Part shown: piece by piece, positions 31,518 to 42,277 of the stretch | How the letters are laid out: the number at the start of each line of letters is the position of its first letter | Numbering within the stretch: position 1 is the stretch's first letter | Source: Adiantum capillus-veneris | Lineage: Eukaryota; Streptophyta; Polypodiopsida; Polypodiales; Pteridaceae | Assembly: GCA_014529385.2 (NCBI GenBank) | Contig: CM043958.1 | Span: 157,704,793 to 157,768,792, forward strand | Direction of reading: 5' to 3' | Length of the DNA stretch: 64,000 bases | The notes under the pieces: generated by a model | Databases searched by the model: none | Told to the model about the DNA's origin: nothing | The model's input: only the letters and a program-made list of their open reading frames with translations | Translations under genes and position numbers: made by a program

Positions 31518-34469
31518 ATGTTTTTGAGGTCAGGAGCTGTAGTACCCTCAGGACATAGACCACTTAGGGACCAGGTGAGTCAAGTTTCTACGGAAGAGAG
31601 TGTCAATCAGACCACACAAGTATGCTTAGGCCCAATCCCGGAGGATTACATCTCTGACACATCATCAGAAGATCTATACTATCAGACCATGGTAGGGGGA
31701 CAACTATCAGTGAACTTCAAAGAGGGAGTTAACTTTATGGGAGAATCCTCCAAAGCCCATGAGAGACCTCCAGCAATCTTGCTGTATGCCTATAACAATG
31801 GACAAGATGCCAGAATCTTCAAGAATTCTATGAACCATAGCTGTGTTTAGATTGGAGATAATCCAGTCGAATTACAGTATAAAGTCCTGGCCACTTATGA
31901 TGGCAAAGGAGGTTATATGGATGAACAGGGTGCTTACTACATGATAGTCAAAAGCCTTGATGTCGTGGACAAATGGGGACAAAATGCGTCCAAGAAAAAA
32001 GCTGATGATGAGGTCGAGGAGAAACCGCCTCTAGAGGAAAACAACAATAGAACCATGTTCAGATCTTTCACCACTAGAACGCTTATGTCCGACAATCCTC
32101 GATGGGGAATTTACAAAGCCTTTCCTGAAGAAACCGCTGTGTACTATGTCAATGAGGACGTAAACGAGAAAGAGGCTACTCCGGATAAGACTTTGTATGT
32201 CTACCTCTTGAATGAAAGCAAATTCTTAATCGTAGACAAGTTTGGTCAGGAGTACACGCCGGCCTCTGCTGCAAAGATGAGTAGGTATACATACTTAGGG
32301 TTACCCATTGTGTACCCTGAAGTAGCAAAGCCCGCAGCAAGTGCACCGCCTACAATCCCAGTAAGAAACTTAATGGACGATGACATCCTAAGACCAATCC
32401 AAGTAGAGAGGCAACCTATGTAGAATCCTGGTCAGACTAGTCTCTTTGAACCTATTCAAAAACCAGAATTCCACACGCAACAAGTGCCAAACATGAGTGG
32501 ATATTCGTTCCAAGCGGGAACAAGGAATCCACCACGCGATGCACTCTCCGGAGGAATTCATCGACAAAATGAGACAAACAAAACTCAGGTAGAGCTACTC
32601 AAACGACGCAAAATGTAGCTAGGCCACAACAGAGAACCACTACTGCACATACAAGGGACACTATACAAGTACTTGGGACACCAATTGTAGGATTCAGACC
32701 CCTAAGGCCGCATCAAGTCGCCAAATGCGTGCCGTCTAAATATACAGGATCTAGGGATCCATATACCCATGCTTCTGCCTTTAGACAAGTGCTGAGAGCA
32801 GAGCAAGTACATGACTTCCATACGCAATATGAGGGCTTTGGATTGACCTTAGATGGTACTGCTATGACTTGGTTCCAGCCATTAAGTAAGAGCTCATTCT
32901 CTGACATAGAGGATCTCTTATCTGACTTTGTCCAAGAATTCACCAATTGTGGGATAAAGCATGACACAATCTCACAAATATACTCTTTCAAACAACAAGA
33001 GAAAGAGAAAGTAAAGGAAGCCGCCTTGAGATTGAAGCAATATGTGGAGAGATGTCCTCCCAGGGAGATCCTTCAACAAGAAAGGCTAGCGTTGCTCTTC
33101 ATAGAAGGGTTACTAGACGAGAATCTCAAGAAGGATTTGCATATTCAAAGATACCAAACTTTAGACGAGGTTATCAAAGAAGCGGTATACCTGGTCGACA
33201 ATTGCAATATATATGGAGAATCCCGAAAGGATTCTGATACCAGGTCAAGCGACTCGAGGGTGACTACCAGTGTTGTGAACACGGGACCAACAACCCTTGT
33301 GCGAACCGCTAGAGAAACCGATGCCCTTATAGACAAACTCCTTGAGCGTTTCAACAATGCTGCGTTGGCACCTCAACATGTGAGACAACCACAATTACGC
33401 ATATGTATCATCTGTGGAGGGAGTCATCCCACAACCTAGTGTCATGTGATGCAACCTCAGCCAGGAGACCAACCTAGACTGTGCCAACAAAAGTGGTGTG
33501 AAATAGAACAAAAGTGGACAAATCATTCAACGGAAGAGTGCTACCACCAAAGGGGATATGTGAGAGAAAGGCAGTACCAGCCAAACCCTGTGTACCAGCC
33601 GCAACAAGGGCAAGCCATTCCTCCATATCAGATGAATAGGGCACCACCACCACCACCTAGATATGCCACAGGACATCCAGATGTTCAGCCAGGGCTGGAA
33701 AGAGCGAAACCTGTCCTTGGACATCAACCACCACTGCCAGGGGAGCAGTTAGGTACGTGTATACAGATCAGCCAATAGAGGAAAGAGCCTTAGTGCCTAC
33801 ACCGCCCTACCACACGGACGAGAACTATGGATATGGTCAAACTGTAGAACTCAGTACAGGAAGGGGGGAGATGTATGATCCATGGATGTCGAATCCTACC
33901 ACCAGTTACATTCCACAACCAGACACTTCCATGATGTCTAAAGAGGGAGTGACTGTGGGTCAAGGAACTTTGATGTTCATAGCTAATCAACAGGGAGGAA
34001 TGAAGCCAAGATCTTATCCTCCAAGGCAAAATTTCACCCCGCAACCTCCTCAACAACCACCAAGACCATTGGGACCATGTTATCGGTGTGGTGGAGATCA
34101 TTTGATGAACAGTTGTCCAGTGGGGGAGCAGAGTATCAAACTCAGTGTAATCAATGCGGAATCACCCACTTGTATACCGAGTGTCCAAAAAAAACCGACA
34201 ATAAAGGAAAAGCGACCATAAGTAAGATTGGAGTGATACCTTCTTCGAGTGGATCGGAGACCGAAGTGACTGTACCTGTCAAGGCAGTTACACGAGTTCA
34301 AGCTAAGGGGAAAGAAGGTGAGAAAAAGGATGAAGGCCAAGAGAGAGCTAGTCAAGCTCCTAGTCGAAGGGTAGAAAGACGTAAAATCCGCTCTAAGGAG
34401 AGAGCTAGAAATCATCATAAATACAAGGCTGTATCTGCTGAGCTTGCAAAAGCTCAAGAGCAATTGTAA
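31518..34469 (+). pseudogene. Element B Gag polyprotein with CCHC-like knuckles
   Basis: Capsid/nucleocapsid polyprotein with an unusually long N-terminal extension. It starts at ATG 31518 (MFLRSGAVVPSG). About 400 codons of unrecognised N-terminal region precede the retrotransposon Gag domain at 32729-33240, which includes 'FGLTLDGTAMTWFQPL', 'FTNCGIKHDTISQIYSFKQQ' and 'ERLALLFIEGLL'. Three C-x2-C-x3-H-x4-C knuckles follow: 'CIICGGSHPTT' + stop + C (33405), 'CYRCGGDHLMNSC' (34078) and 'CNQCGITHLYTEC' (34146). The last two are in different frames. Pro/Gln-rich linkers lie between. In-frame stops at 31848, 32421, 33437 and 34467 all sit where Gln would fit. At least three frameshifts are present. 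Confidence 0.8.
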
Positions 34470-34601
34470 CAACATCTTTCTGGAGTAGCATCTAATTCTG
34501 GGGAAGCATAACCAAACAAGATAGACAACACGAATAGCCAGGAAGAGAAAGATAAGGAGAGCAATAGCCTACGTTCAGGTGGATCAGTCCTGGTTGAGAA
34601 G

Positions 34602-35919
34602 GTGTGTGAACCCTTAGATGCTATAATAAAAGCCTATGAATCCAGGATAGAAACGTGTCAAACTCAGGCAAATCAATGGCTGACTTATCCAAATGCGGAG
34701 CTAGAGAAACAGAGGTTCGAAATGTGCAAACAATTGATCCAAACAGCTCAGGCATTATTAGAAAAGCCTCCTGCGATGCCAGTTGAGGAAAGGATAAGTC
34801 AACAACCTTCATTTGACCTAAAATGCGATATACCTGAGGAGGTGAATGTTCCAGAAGCTAGCTTCAAGGAACCAGAAGAGAAATCTGATCCACAAGTAAA
34901 GATTGAAGAATCGCGGGCTGAAGAAGAGAGCAAAAGACAAGAGTTGGACCATAGAGTGGTGGAAAATAGCACAGACAAATCAATCTATAACGAACCACCC
35001 ATGGCACCTGAAGTCACAGATGATTGGCCTCATAAATTGTGGGAGATAATCAGAAATGCCAAAGATGGAAGCATGACACTCGAGTCAGCTCCTCTAGACG
35101 AAGTTGATGTAGAACGCCAGATGCCCGATCTAGATGCTGGGTCGATGTATGGAGACATAGGGTCAGAAAAATTGACAGAGAGCATAGATGAAAATCTTAA
35201 GGAACTCCCTGCTTATCAAGGCGAATATGAAGCCAAGTCTGACATTATGATCCTTCCGTCTCAAAGAAAGTCGTTCAAGCCAACCTTAGACTCTAACGCG
35301 CTTCATGAGTTGCTGTCCACACAAGTGAGATGCACTTTAATGTTGGCAGAGCTGCTTAAGATACGACCACATATGTGGAAAGAAGTGAGCACATGCTTAG
35401 AGAAATTGAGTCTAAAGGATTCGCAAGAGACGCTTGAAGCAGTGTTGGGTGACGATCAAAAGACAAAAGCTAGTGTCAAACCTGTACCAGTAAACAAAGT
35501 TGGAGATTACTGTGAAGGTGAGGAAGGCAACACGATGCTACCACTGGAGTTTAATGATGTCAAAACCATGGAAATTTTGGATAGTGGAGCAGGTGTAGCC
35601 ATAGTCACAAAAGATCTTTGGGGGAAAACCAGCACTCCGAAAGACCAGAATGAAGCTACAATTAGCCGATGGTTATGTCGAAAGACCCTTGGGAATATTG
35701 GAAAAAATCATCGTAACGTCATGTGGTATAGAATATGAGCATACGTTCACAGTAGTTGATTTCGGTGACAGGAATAACTATGAAGTTATTCTTGGAAGAC
35801 CCTTCATGCGCCAGCTCATGATGATACAAGACTGGGGGCTACAACTACCTATATCTTCGCCACATGGACAACATCACAAGGATAACCTCGAAGATTACTC
35901 TTATCGTGATGTGCAATGA
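34602..35919 (+). pseudogene. Element B linker and aspartic protease
   Basis: A long acidic linker ('EESRAEEESKRQELD' and similar) leads into the Gag-Pol processing protease. The active site D-S-G-A is encoded at 35580-35591 in 'TMEILDSGAGVAIVTKDLWG'. A frameshift near 35650 moves the rest to another frame, 'KLQLADGYVERPLGILEKII', then 'VILGRPFMRQLMMIQDW', the conserved C-terminal block of Ogre/Tat/Athila proteases. The stop at 35917 falls in 'VQ*TPVEDF'. The domain is in the usual place between Gag and RT. Confidence 0.8.
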
Positions 35920-35925
35920 ACGCCT

Positions 35926-37290
35926 GTGGAGGATTTTGACTCAGCCACAGCAGCTAATTCCAAAATTCAAGCATTTCTGGTCGAAAAACCTCAACTATGG
36001 ATGTGCGGAGCTTCAGACAATGGAAGCTTGGATAGAAATGAGTGCAAACTGGAAAGAAGTGTAGTGGATGATGCATATATTGCAGAGCCATTTCCAGAAG
36101 AAGCCTTTGAGCCTTTGGAATGGATGCAGATCTTAGCTACGCTTGATGTAAGCACTAATGAGACCACTCCCACAAAGTTTTGTGACAGTGGAGGTTTGGA
36201 CTTAGTCCCCCTACGCATGCTAAAAGCACTTCACACGATAGACAAAGACAATGAGGAGACTACAATGGTCAATGAAGTCGATGAGATAGAGAAGCAAGTC
36301 CAATGCCTGACAATTCAAGATGAAATCTCTATCAGAGACTTAACTCCTTGCTCTTCAGCTCAAGAGACAATAGACAACACTGAGTCAAAAAACGAAGGGA
36401 TCCAATGAGAGTGCCTCTTCATAGAAGATGCAGATAACGAACACTCGACTGGGAAGCATAGTGAGTCTGAGGATGAAATGAGGATTCCTTTGTCGATACC
36501 CAGACCACCCCACTATAAATTGCAGTGCTACAAGAGGAAGATCCAGAGAAGATACAAGAAAACCAACCCGATGCCGGAGCTAGAAAGCGAATTACAGTTC
36601 TTAATGCTAGTCAAGGCTGAAGACTGCATTAAAGATGGGGTAACGGGGATGTATTTCAGAGAAACAAAACGAAGAATGAAGAATTAGCCACCTAAAAAAG
36701 AACCTGAGGCTAAAAGCAATATTTTCGCTAAAAAAGCGCGACGTGAACGACGACAAGAGAATTTAGCCAAGAAAAGCTTGCAAACCAACGAAGAATGGAC
36801 CACAGAGCTATCAAATAGCACAGAAGGAAGCAGTTCAGTGCAGATTGGAATCAGTGTTCCTTCCCACTACAAGCGATATACTATTCAGGATAGGCGTATA
36901 TGTTTGGAACAGCCTGTTCGAGAGAAGAAACAAGTCGGGACATCGTATGATGGTCCTGAAGAAGCGAAGAGAATTGATTTGGCAAACCCTGGAGAAGAGC
37001 CTAAACCTGCCTACATTGCCACGGATCTTACTCCAGAGGAAGAGTTAACATTAATCGATGCCCTTAAGGAGTTTAGGGATGTTTTTTCTTGGTCTTACAA
37101 GGACTTGAAGGGTGTGGATCCTGTTATCTATCAGCACACCATTCCCCTAAAAGCCGATGTAAAACCTAGCAGACAACGCCCATATACGTACAACGAAACC
37201 TTCGCCAAAAAGATAAAAGGAAGAGATAGACAAACTTATGGAAGCAGAATTCATCTATGAGATTGAACATACGGAATGGGTGTGCTGTGA
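35926..37290 (+). pseudogene. Element B protease-RT linker and RT N-terminus
   Basis: A 280-codon acidic linker in one frame, with stops at 36406 and 36685, precedes RT fingers: 'EEELTLIDALKEFRDVFSWS', 'YKDLKGVDPVIYQHTI', 'PLKADVKPSRQRP' (36990-37180). The last recognisable RT text is 'MEAEFIYEIEHTEWV' (about 37238-37282) after a one-base shift. The sequence then jumps straight into the RT thumb/RNase H connection. The whole palm with the Y-x-D-D catalytic motif is missing, so this copy cannot make active RT. Confidence 0.8.
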
Positions 37291-38420
37291 TTGCACGACC
37301 TTTGTATGCCTTTATCACTGAATTCAAAAGGACTGAAGAATGTGAGGAATCCTTTAGAAAGCTGAAGGAAGCACTGATCACGGATCCTATCCTCAAGGCT
37401 CCAGATTGGACGAAAGAATTCCATGTTCACATAGATGCTTCAGCTATAGCGATTGGGTGTATCTTAGCTCAACCTGGTGACGGTAATATGGATTTCCCAA
37501 TATCTTACGCCTGAAGGAAGGACTGATGACGACTCCTATCCTCAAGGCTCCAGATTGGATGAAAGAATTCCATGTTCACATAAATGCTTCAGCTATAGCG
37601 ATTGGGTGTATCTTAGCTCAACCTGGTGACGGTAATATGGATTTCCCAATATCTTACGCCAGTAGACAATTGAATAGTGCTGAGAAGAGTTATACCACCA
37701 CTGAAAGAGAAGGTTTGGGAATGATATACGATGTAAAGAAGTTCAGACACTATCTTCTAGCCAATCATTTCACCTTCTTTGTAGATCATCAAGCACTACT
37801 CTACTTGGTGAACAAACCATGCAATACGGGAAGAATCGTCAGATGGTTCATCATATTGCTAGAGTTTGACTTCACTGTAGTATTTGAAAAAGGTACAACC
37901 CACCAACCAGCTGATCATCTGTCTCGAATCTTAAGCGGAGAGACACCAATGGGGATTGATGATGATCTGCCCGATGCTTACCTTTTCAATATAGAAATGA
38001 TTCCTCGATGGAGTCACAAAATCGTCCAAATCCTGTCTATCGGAGAAGTTTCAGTAGGGCCTGAACGACTAATGTCACCAGATGTGGTCTTTGAAAGTAA
38101 GAACTTCAAGCTGATTAGTGGAAGATTGTATTGTCAAAATGCTGATGGTATATTCCAATTATGTGTTGAGCCAAATGAGATTCCACTATATCTGGCTGAA
38201 GCTCACACAGAGGTCATTGGAATACATCATGGATTCCACCAGACTTCCAGGAAGTTGAATCAACTTGGAGTGTATTGACCGCAGATGAAGAAGGATGTGC
38301 ACAAGTACATTCAAGAATGTGCACGATGCAGAGCCAAACCACCGGTGGATCATGCCACCTTATACCAAGTGACCATAGCACCTAAATGGAGTCAGTATAT
38401 AGTCGATTATCTTAAGGGGA
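37290..38420 (+). pseudogene. Element B RNase H and first HHCC module
   Basis: RNase H, which degrades the RNA strand of the RNA/DNA hybrid, reads 'WMKEFHVHINASAIAIGCIL' (the first catalytic Asp of 'DAS' is Asn in the second duplicate and Asp in the first), then 'QLNSAEKSYTTTEREGLGMI', 'DHQALLYLVNKP' and 'QPADHLSRI'. About 80 codons later comes an integrase-type zinc-binding module: 'EAHTEVIGIHHGFHQTSRKL', then 'PQMKKDVHKYIQECARC' (about 38200-38330), interrupted by TGA at 38276 where Trp is expected. A normal HHCC module follows downstream, so this one is extra. Confidence 0.75.
37362..37659 (+). repeat. 149-bp tandem duplication in pol of element B
   Basis: Copy one is 37362-37510 and copy two 37511-37659. 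Both run from 'ctgaaggaag' to 'atatcttacgc' and differ by only a few bases. Because 149 is not a multiple of three, the duplication adds a frameshift and a TGA stop at the junction. Confidence 0.95.
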
Positions 38421-39400
38421 CTCCATTTCCCGAGAAAATGAGCAAGACAAGGGAACGAGCGATAATAAAGGAAGCAGAAATGTATCAACTGATTGGCAAT
38501 CAATTGTATAAACGAAACAAAGACAATCAGTTAAGGCTATGTGCATCGGAAAGAGAATACCTGCCAATCCTACAGGAAGCACATGCAGGGCAGGCTGGCG
38601 GCCATTTCTCAGCAGAACGCACTGCGCAATTGATTATGTTTACAGGGATATGGTGGCCGACACTCCTTCAAGATGCGGAGATGTATGTCAAGCGATGCGA
38701 CGACTGCCAACGTTCAAAAGTTCCTATGCGAAAGGACCATATGCCTCTTAGACCTATGCTAGGAACTAGAGCATTTGCCAAATGGGGAATTGATTTCGTG
38801 GGTCCGATCACATCGGCCTATAGGAGTCACGCTGAATACATCATTGTGGCTACAGATTACTTAATGAAATGGGTCGAAGCAAAAGCCACAACTAAAAATG
38901 ATGCACGCACCACCGCTCAGTTTCTATATGAAGAAATTTTCACCAGATATGGGCTACCCATAGAAATAGTCAGTGACCAAGGAACCCACTTTGTCAATGA
39001 AGTGATTGAATACTTGCTTGACGAGTTCCTTGTCATACATAAGAAGTCAGCTCCATATCACCCGCAAGCCAATGGCTTAGCGGAGAGCACAAACAAAGTC
39101 TTATGCACAGTGCTCACAAAAATAGTGAATAACAATAGGACTGATTGGGACCAGAAATTGCACGCTGCAATTTGGGCATATAGAGTGGCCTATAAGACTA
39201 TCCTAAATACAACACCATACAATATGGTGTATGGTCTTAATGCAATATTGCCAATGGAATTCATAATTCCTACTTTAAGAGTGGCACAAGCATTCGAATG
39301 GACAGGTCATGAGCTCATACAACGCCTAGATGACCTAGAGAAACTTGATGACACAAGAATAAAAGCTGTCATAGGCATCTACACGCAAAGCGCAGAATGA
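38285..39400 (+). CDS. Element B integrase core, open frame
   Basis: This 371-codon open frame carries an uninterrupted integrase. The zinc module 'HAGQAGGHFSAERTAQ', then 'YVKRCDDCQ', spans about 38581-38709. The D,D-35-E core has the first Asp in 'WGIDFVGPI' (about 38791), the second in 'SDQGTHFVNE' (about 38972) and Glu in 'ANGLAESTNK' (about 39084). A segment 'NTTPYNMVYGLNAILPMEF' follows. All three catalytic residues are present. The frame ends by a shift at 39397. It is the best-preserved part of pol, but it belongs to a polyprotein broken upstream. In an intact element it would integrate the cDNA and make the 5-bp target duplication. Confidence 0.85.
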   Translation: MKKDVHKYIQECARCRAKPPVDHATLYQVTIAPKWSQYIVDYLKGTPFPEKMSKTRERAIIKEAEMYQLIGNQLYKRNKDNQLRLCASEREYLPILQEAHAGQAGGHFSAERTAQLIMFTGIWWPTLLQDAEMYVKRCDDCQRSKVPMRKDHMPLRPMLGTRAFAKWGIDFVGPITSAYRSHAEYIIVATDYLMKWVEAKATTKNDARTTAQFLYEEIFTRYGLPIEIVSDQGTHFVNEVIEYLLDEFLVIHKKSAPYHPQANGLAESTNKVLCTVLTKIVNNNRTDWDQKLHAAIWAYRVAYKTILNTTPYNMVYGLNAILPMEFIIPTLRVAQAFEWTGHELIQRLDDLEKLDDTRIKAVIGIYTQSAE

Positions 39401-39816
39401 AGGAGTTCCATGACAAGCACCTGATAACGAAAGAATTTCAGAAAGGTGATTATGTGCTTGTCTACAAACTCAAACAAAAAACCAAGAAATTGAAGAAGCG
39501 AGGCATGGGACCCTATTTGATTACAGATAGATCATCTAGCGGGGCCATCAAACTTGCCACATTAGAGGGAGAGGAGATGCCTAATTGGATTAGTGGATGC
39601 AGGTTAAAGAAATATCAATGCTTGAGAGGGTGCATGCAGCTGGTTGTTGAAAAGCTACAGCCAAATTTATCAAAGAAGAAGCTCAAGAAGAAGCATGACT
39701 TCGACAACTCAAACGAAAGTAGCAGCAACAGGGATTCAACAAGCAAAAGTGGACTCGGATGTATTAGATTACTCCTTTTGATCTGGATGATGAAGATATT
39801 GATCCTTGCATTCTGA
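39397..39816 (+). pseudogene. Element B integrase C-terminus (GPY module), no chromodomain
   Basis: After a frameshift the integrase tail continues: 'HLITKEFQKGDYVLVYKLKQ', 'KLKKRGMGPYLITDRSSSGA', 'KLATLEGEEMPNWISGCRLK' (39410-39620). The G-P-Y block is the DNA-binding module of Ty3 integrases. No chromodomain follows. Instead a Lys/Ser-rich stretch leads into a second protease-like domain, which supports a non-chromoviral Tat-like position. Confidence 0.75.
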
Positions 39817-40190
39817 TTGAAGTGACCCTGGATAAAGTTCCAACCTATGCCTTAGTGGATTCAGGAGCTCATTACAACTACGTCACATACAGTTTCTTTA
39901 AACAACTAACAGGTGTTCAATTAGTGCCGGAATTCCGTTGCTGTGAAGCCTTCAATAATGCAATTATCATAACCAAAGGCTAGGTGGAGATACCCTTGTA
40001 TATCAATGGCCTGCTATGCACTCATCAATTTCATGCGTGCGATGTTCAAGATGATTATTCCCCCATCATATTTGGTACAACCTGGCAAAGGAGATACAAC
40101 GCTTATTTGCACTGGTCAGGTAACCAAATGTACTTTCAAGCAGAGGGAAAGGTCAGCAAAGTGTTGTTTGCAAGCGAGGAGGAGGTCCCT
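39780..40190 (+). pseudogene. Second retropepsin-like domain after integrase
   Basis: In one frame (39,780-40,190) the translation reads 'DPCILIEVTLDKVPTYALVD', then D-S-G-A at 39858-39869 in 'VDSGAHYNYVTYSFFKQL'. It continues 'GVQLVPEFRCCEAFNNAIII', a TAG at 39981 where Gln fits, 'VEIPLYINGLLCTHQFHACD', and 'IIFGTTWQRRYNAYLHWSGN'. This is a complete retropepsin-like order: Asp active site, flap region, 'D-I-I-[LF]-G...W...YNA..DW' end. The element already has a protease before RT, so this is a duplicated or acquired domain at an unusual position. Whether it was ever catalytic is unknown. Confidence 0.75.
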
Positions 40191-40289
40191 CATCAGCAAC
40201 TACGGAAAACAATCAGAAATTCCTTCCTCCACCACCTGCACCTGTTTCAGCAACTGTACAACCGTCACAGCCAAAGGAAACTACTGATG

Positions 40290-41052
40290 CTGCATGTCAG
40301 GTCAACATTGAAGAACCAATGTCACAACCTACACTTCCTCACACCAAAAAAAGGCCTCACATAAATCCGGAATTACACAGTTACCTCGCCCAACATACAA
40401 GCAAGTTTGGCGGCCAAAACAATCAAATCCACAATCTCCACCGCCAAAGCCTAGCCAACAACTTGTGTGGAAAGCGAAGCCACCACCAGTGCCCAACACA
40501 TCGACAACATCCAGCAAATATAGGTGGACTCCAATCAAACCTGCTAATGTCATTACTCCTATACTGCTTTTGAGCAACCCAAGCCAGCAGTTGCTCAACC
40601 CCCGCTGCGGCAACCACACGGCAATCACAGCTACTCGACAATTGTGGATACCCAAAGATACCGCTAGAATTGACAACAACTACATTTGGGTAAAGAAGTT
40701 AGCAGGCACAATCATCCATCCTCTCCGAAAATCCAAACAATACACCCGAGCCCACCCACCGCCCAGGCAAATCAAACCCAAAAGTCCTATTCACTACAAA
40801 CAAGTTTGGGTTCCTAAACAGCCCACCAAAACTGCCGTCTCGTATAAATGGCAACCCAAACGAAAGATTCCAAACCCGAAACCGGCTACATCTAGGTTGC
40901 AATGGCAACCTAAAAAACATCAACAGGTACTCAACACGTCAACATTGGTCAAACCACCACCAGTTCTGACCATGTCCGAGAAACTTAGTCTCTTGAAAGC
41001 ATTCTACCACTTGGAAACCTCGCCAGCAGATGCCCTTAAGCAATCTGCTTAA
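40290..41052 (+). pseudogene. Trp-Pro-Lys repeat region
   Basis: A Pro/Lys/Gln-rich sequence, mostly in the frame open from 40381 to the stop ending at 41052. It carries about eight repeats of aromatic-x-Trp-x-Pro-Lys: 'YKQVWRPK' (40399), 'QQLVWKAK', 'KYRWTPIK', 'LWIPKD', 'NYIWVKK', 'YKQVWVPK', 'YKWQPKR', 'LQWQPKK'. It follows the second protease-like domain, after one or two frameshifts near 40200 and 40345, so the two probably formed one ORF. Repeats of this type look like low-complexity binding modules. Function unknown. Confidence 0.65.
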
Positions 41053-42277
41053 GACCCTCATCTTGCACAGCATTAATTTTTCCGTGCATTGATCGAGTAT
41101 GCATGCATAGGGCTAATTACACGGCCTTGCATAGGCACCAGTGTTTTACCCATAAACAACACCACTAGTATGACACAATGTCGTCCAGGAGGACTCCAGA
41201 TAGGCGGGGGGGAGGCATTCCAAATGCGGACCCAAAATGATGATAGGGCAGTGTATTCAAATGTTTTCCGACTTATTTTGTGTTTTATTGCGAATTTTCT
41301 TGACCAAGTTTGCATTTTCTACCCTGAATAGTGGTAAAAAAGGGGAAACTGCCAGATATATACCCCTAGGTGTGTGTAAATATGTACAAAATTTAGTTTT
41401 TAGCTATCTTAAATAAATATGAGATATCTGGGACATCCTGTGATTTTTTGGATAGTTTTTGGAGTGATTTGCTATTTTTCTCTTTTTATTTTCTAATAAA
41501 TAGTAATAAGCCGCCAAAAATAAAACAGAGATACAAGAAATGTTTCCTAATATTAGGAAACCTGCAAGAATTTTCAGAATGGATTTCCAATGTCAACAGG
41601 TCAGGTTGCGGAAAATGACGGAAACCATATTTTTAAAGCGGAAAGGCTCAAAGTGCAAAAGTGATGGAATTTGGCCATACGGTGTCCAAATCGCAAAATT
41701 TTCGATCCGTAGGTCATGTAACATGTGAGTTGGGACTAACCATGGGGGTAGTTGCACTTGCACATCCTAAGCCCCAGGTATGTATACCCCAAGCCCTCAT
41801 TTCTAAGCTCATTTGCTACTTGTCCTTGTGAAAGAGAGCTTGAGAGAGCATATTGCTACCTGCTTCCACTTGCCACCAGCTTCCACATTGCAGTCATGGC
41901 TACCATGAGGGGCAAGTACGAATACTTTTCAAGTCATTTAATGCTTGTTTGACTCATTTACAAGCACGCAACAAGCACACACAGGGCTGGGAAGGCACAA
42001 TCTCGTAGAAAACACAACAGACTCTAGAGACCACCAAAGGCTATAGGACTTCACAGAGACCTCAGAGATAGGTCTAATAACAATACCACATAGGCATATA
42101 CTAACCCGGAAGGCCGAGACCAACACAGAGTCAGCAGATGGCTTTGGGAGTCTGGGAAGACACCACACCCAATGTGGATGTCAAAAATGACAAGTGACCA
42201 CACCAAAAGGGTGTATAGGGCCTAGCTACAATGTCCCAACACAAAACTCCAATTGCATGTCACTCCTGTGACCCCCA
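41053..42277. other. Non-coding spacer of element B
   Basis: An AT-rich spacer between the Trp-Pro-Lys region and palindrome array 2. No open frame with recognisable motifs. A purine-rich run 'ggtaaaaaaggggaaa' lies at 41332-41347, but nothing suggests an LTR after it. Confidence 0.5.

Noticed and set aside
41332-41347. Purine-rich run as an internal polypurine tract
   Set aside because: No TG-starting LTR sequence follows. The true tract is at 46863-46875.
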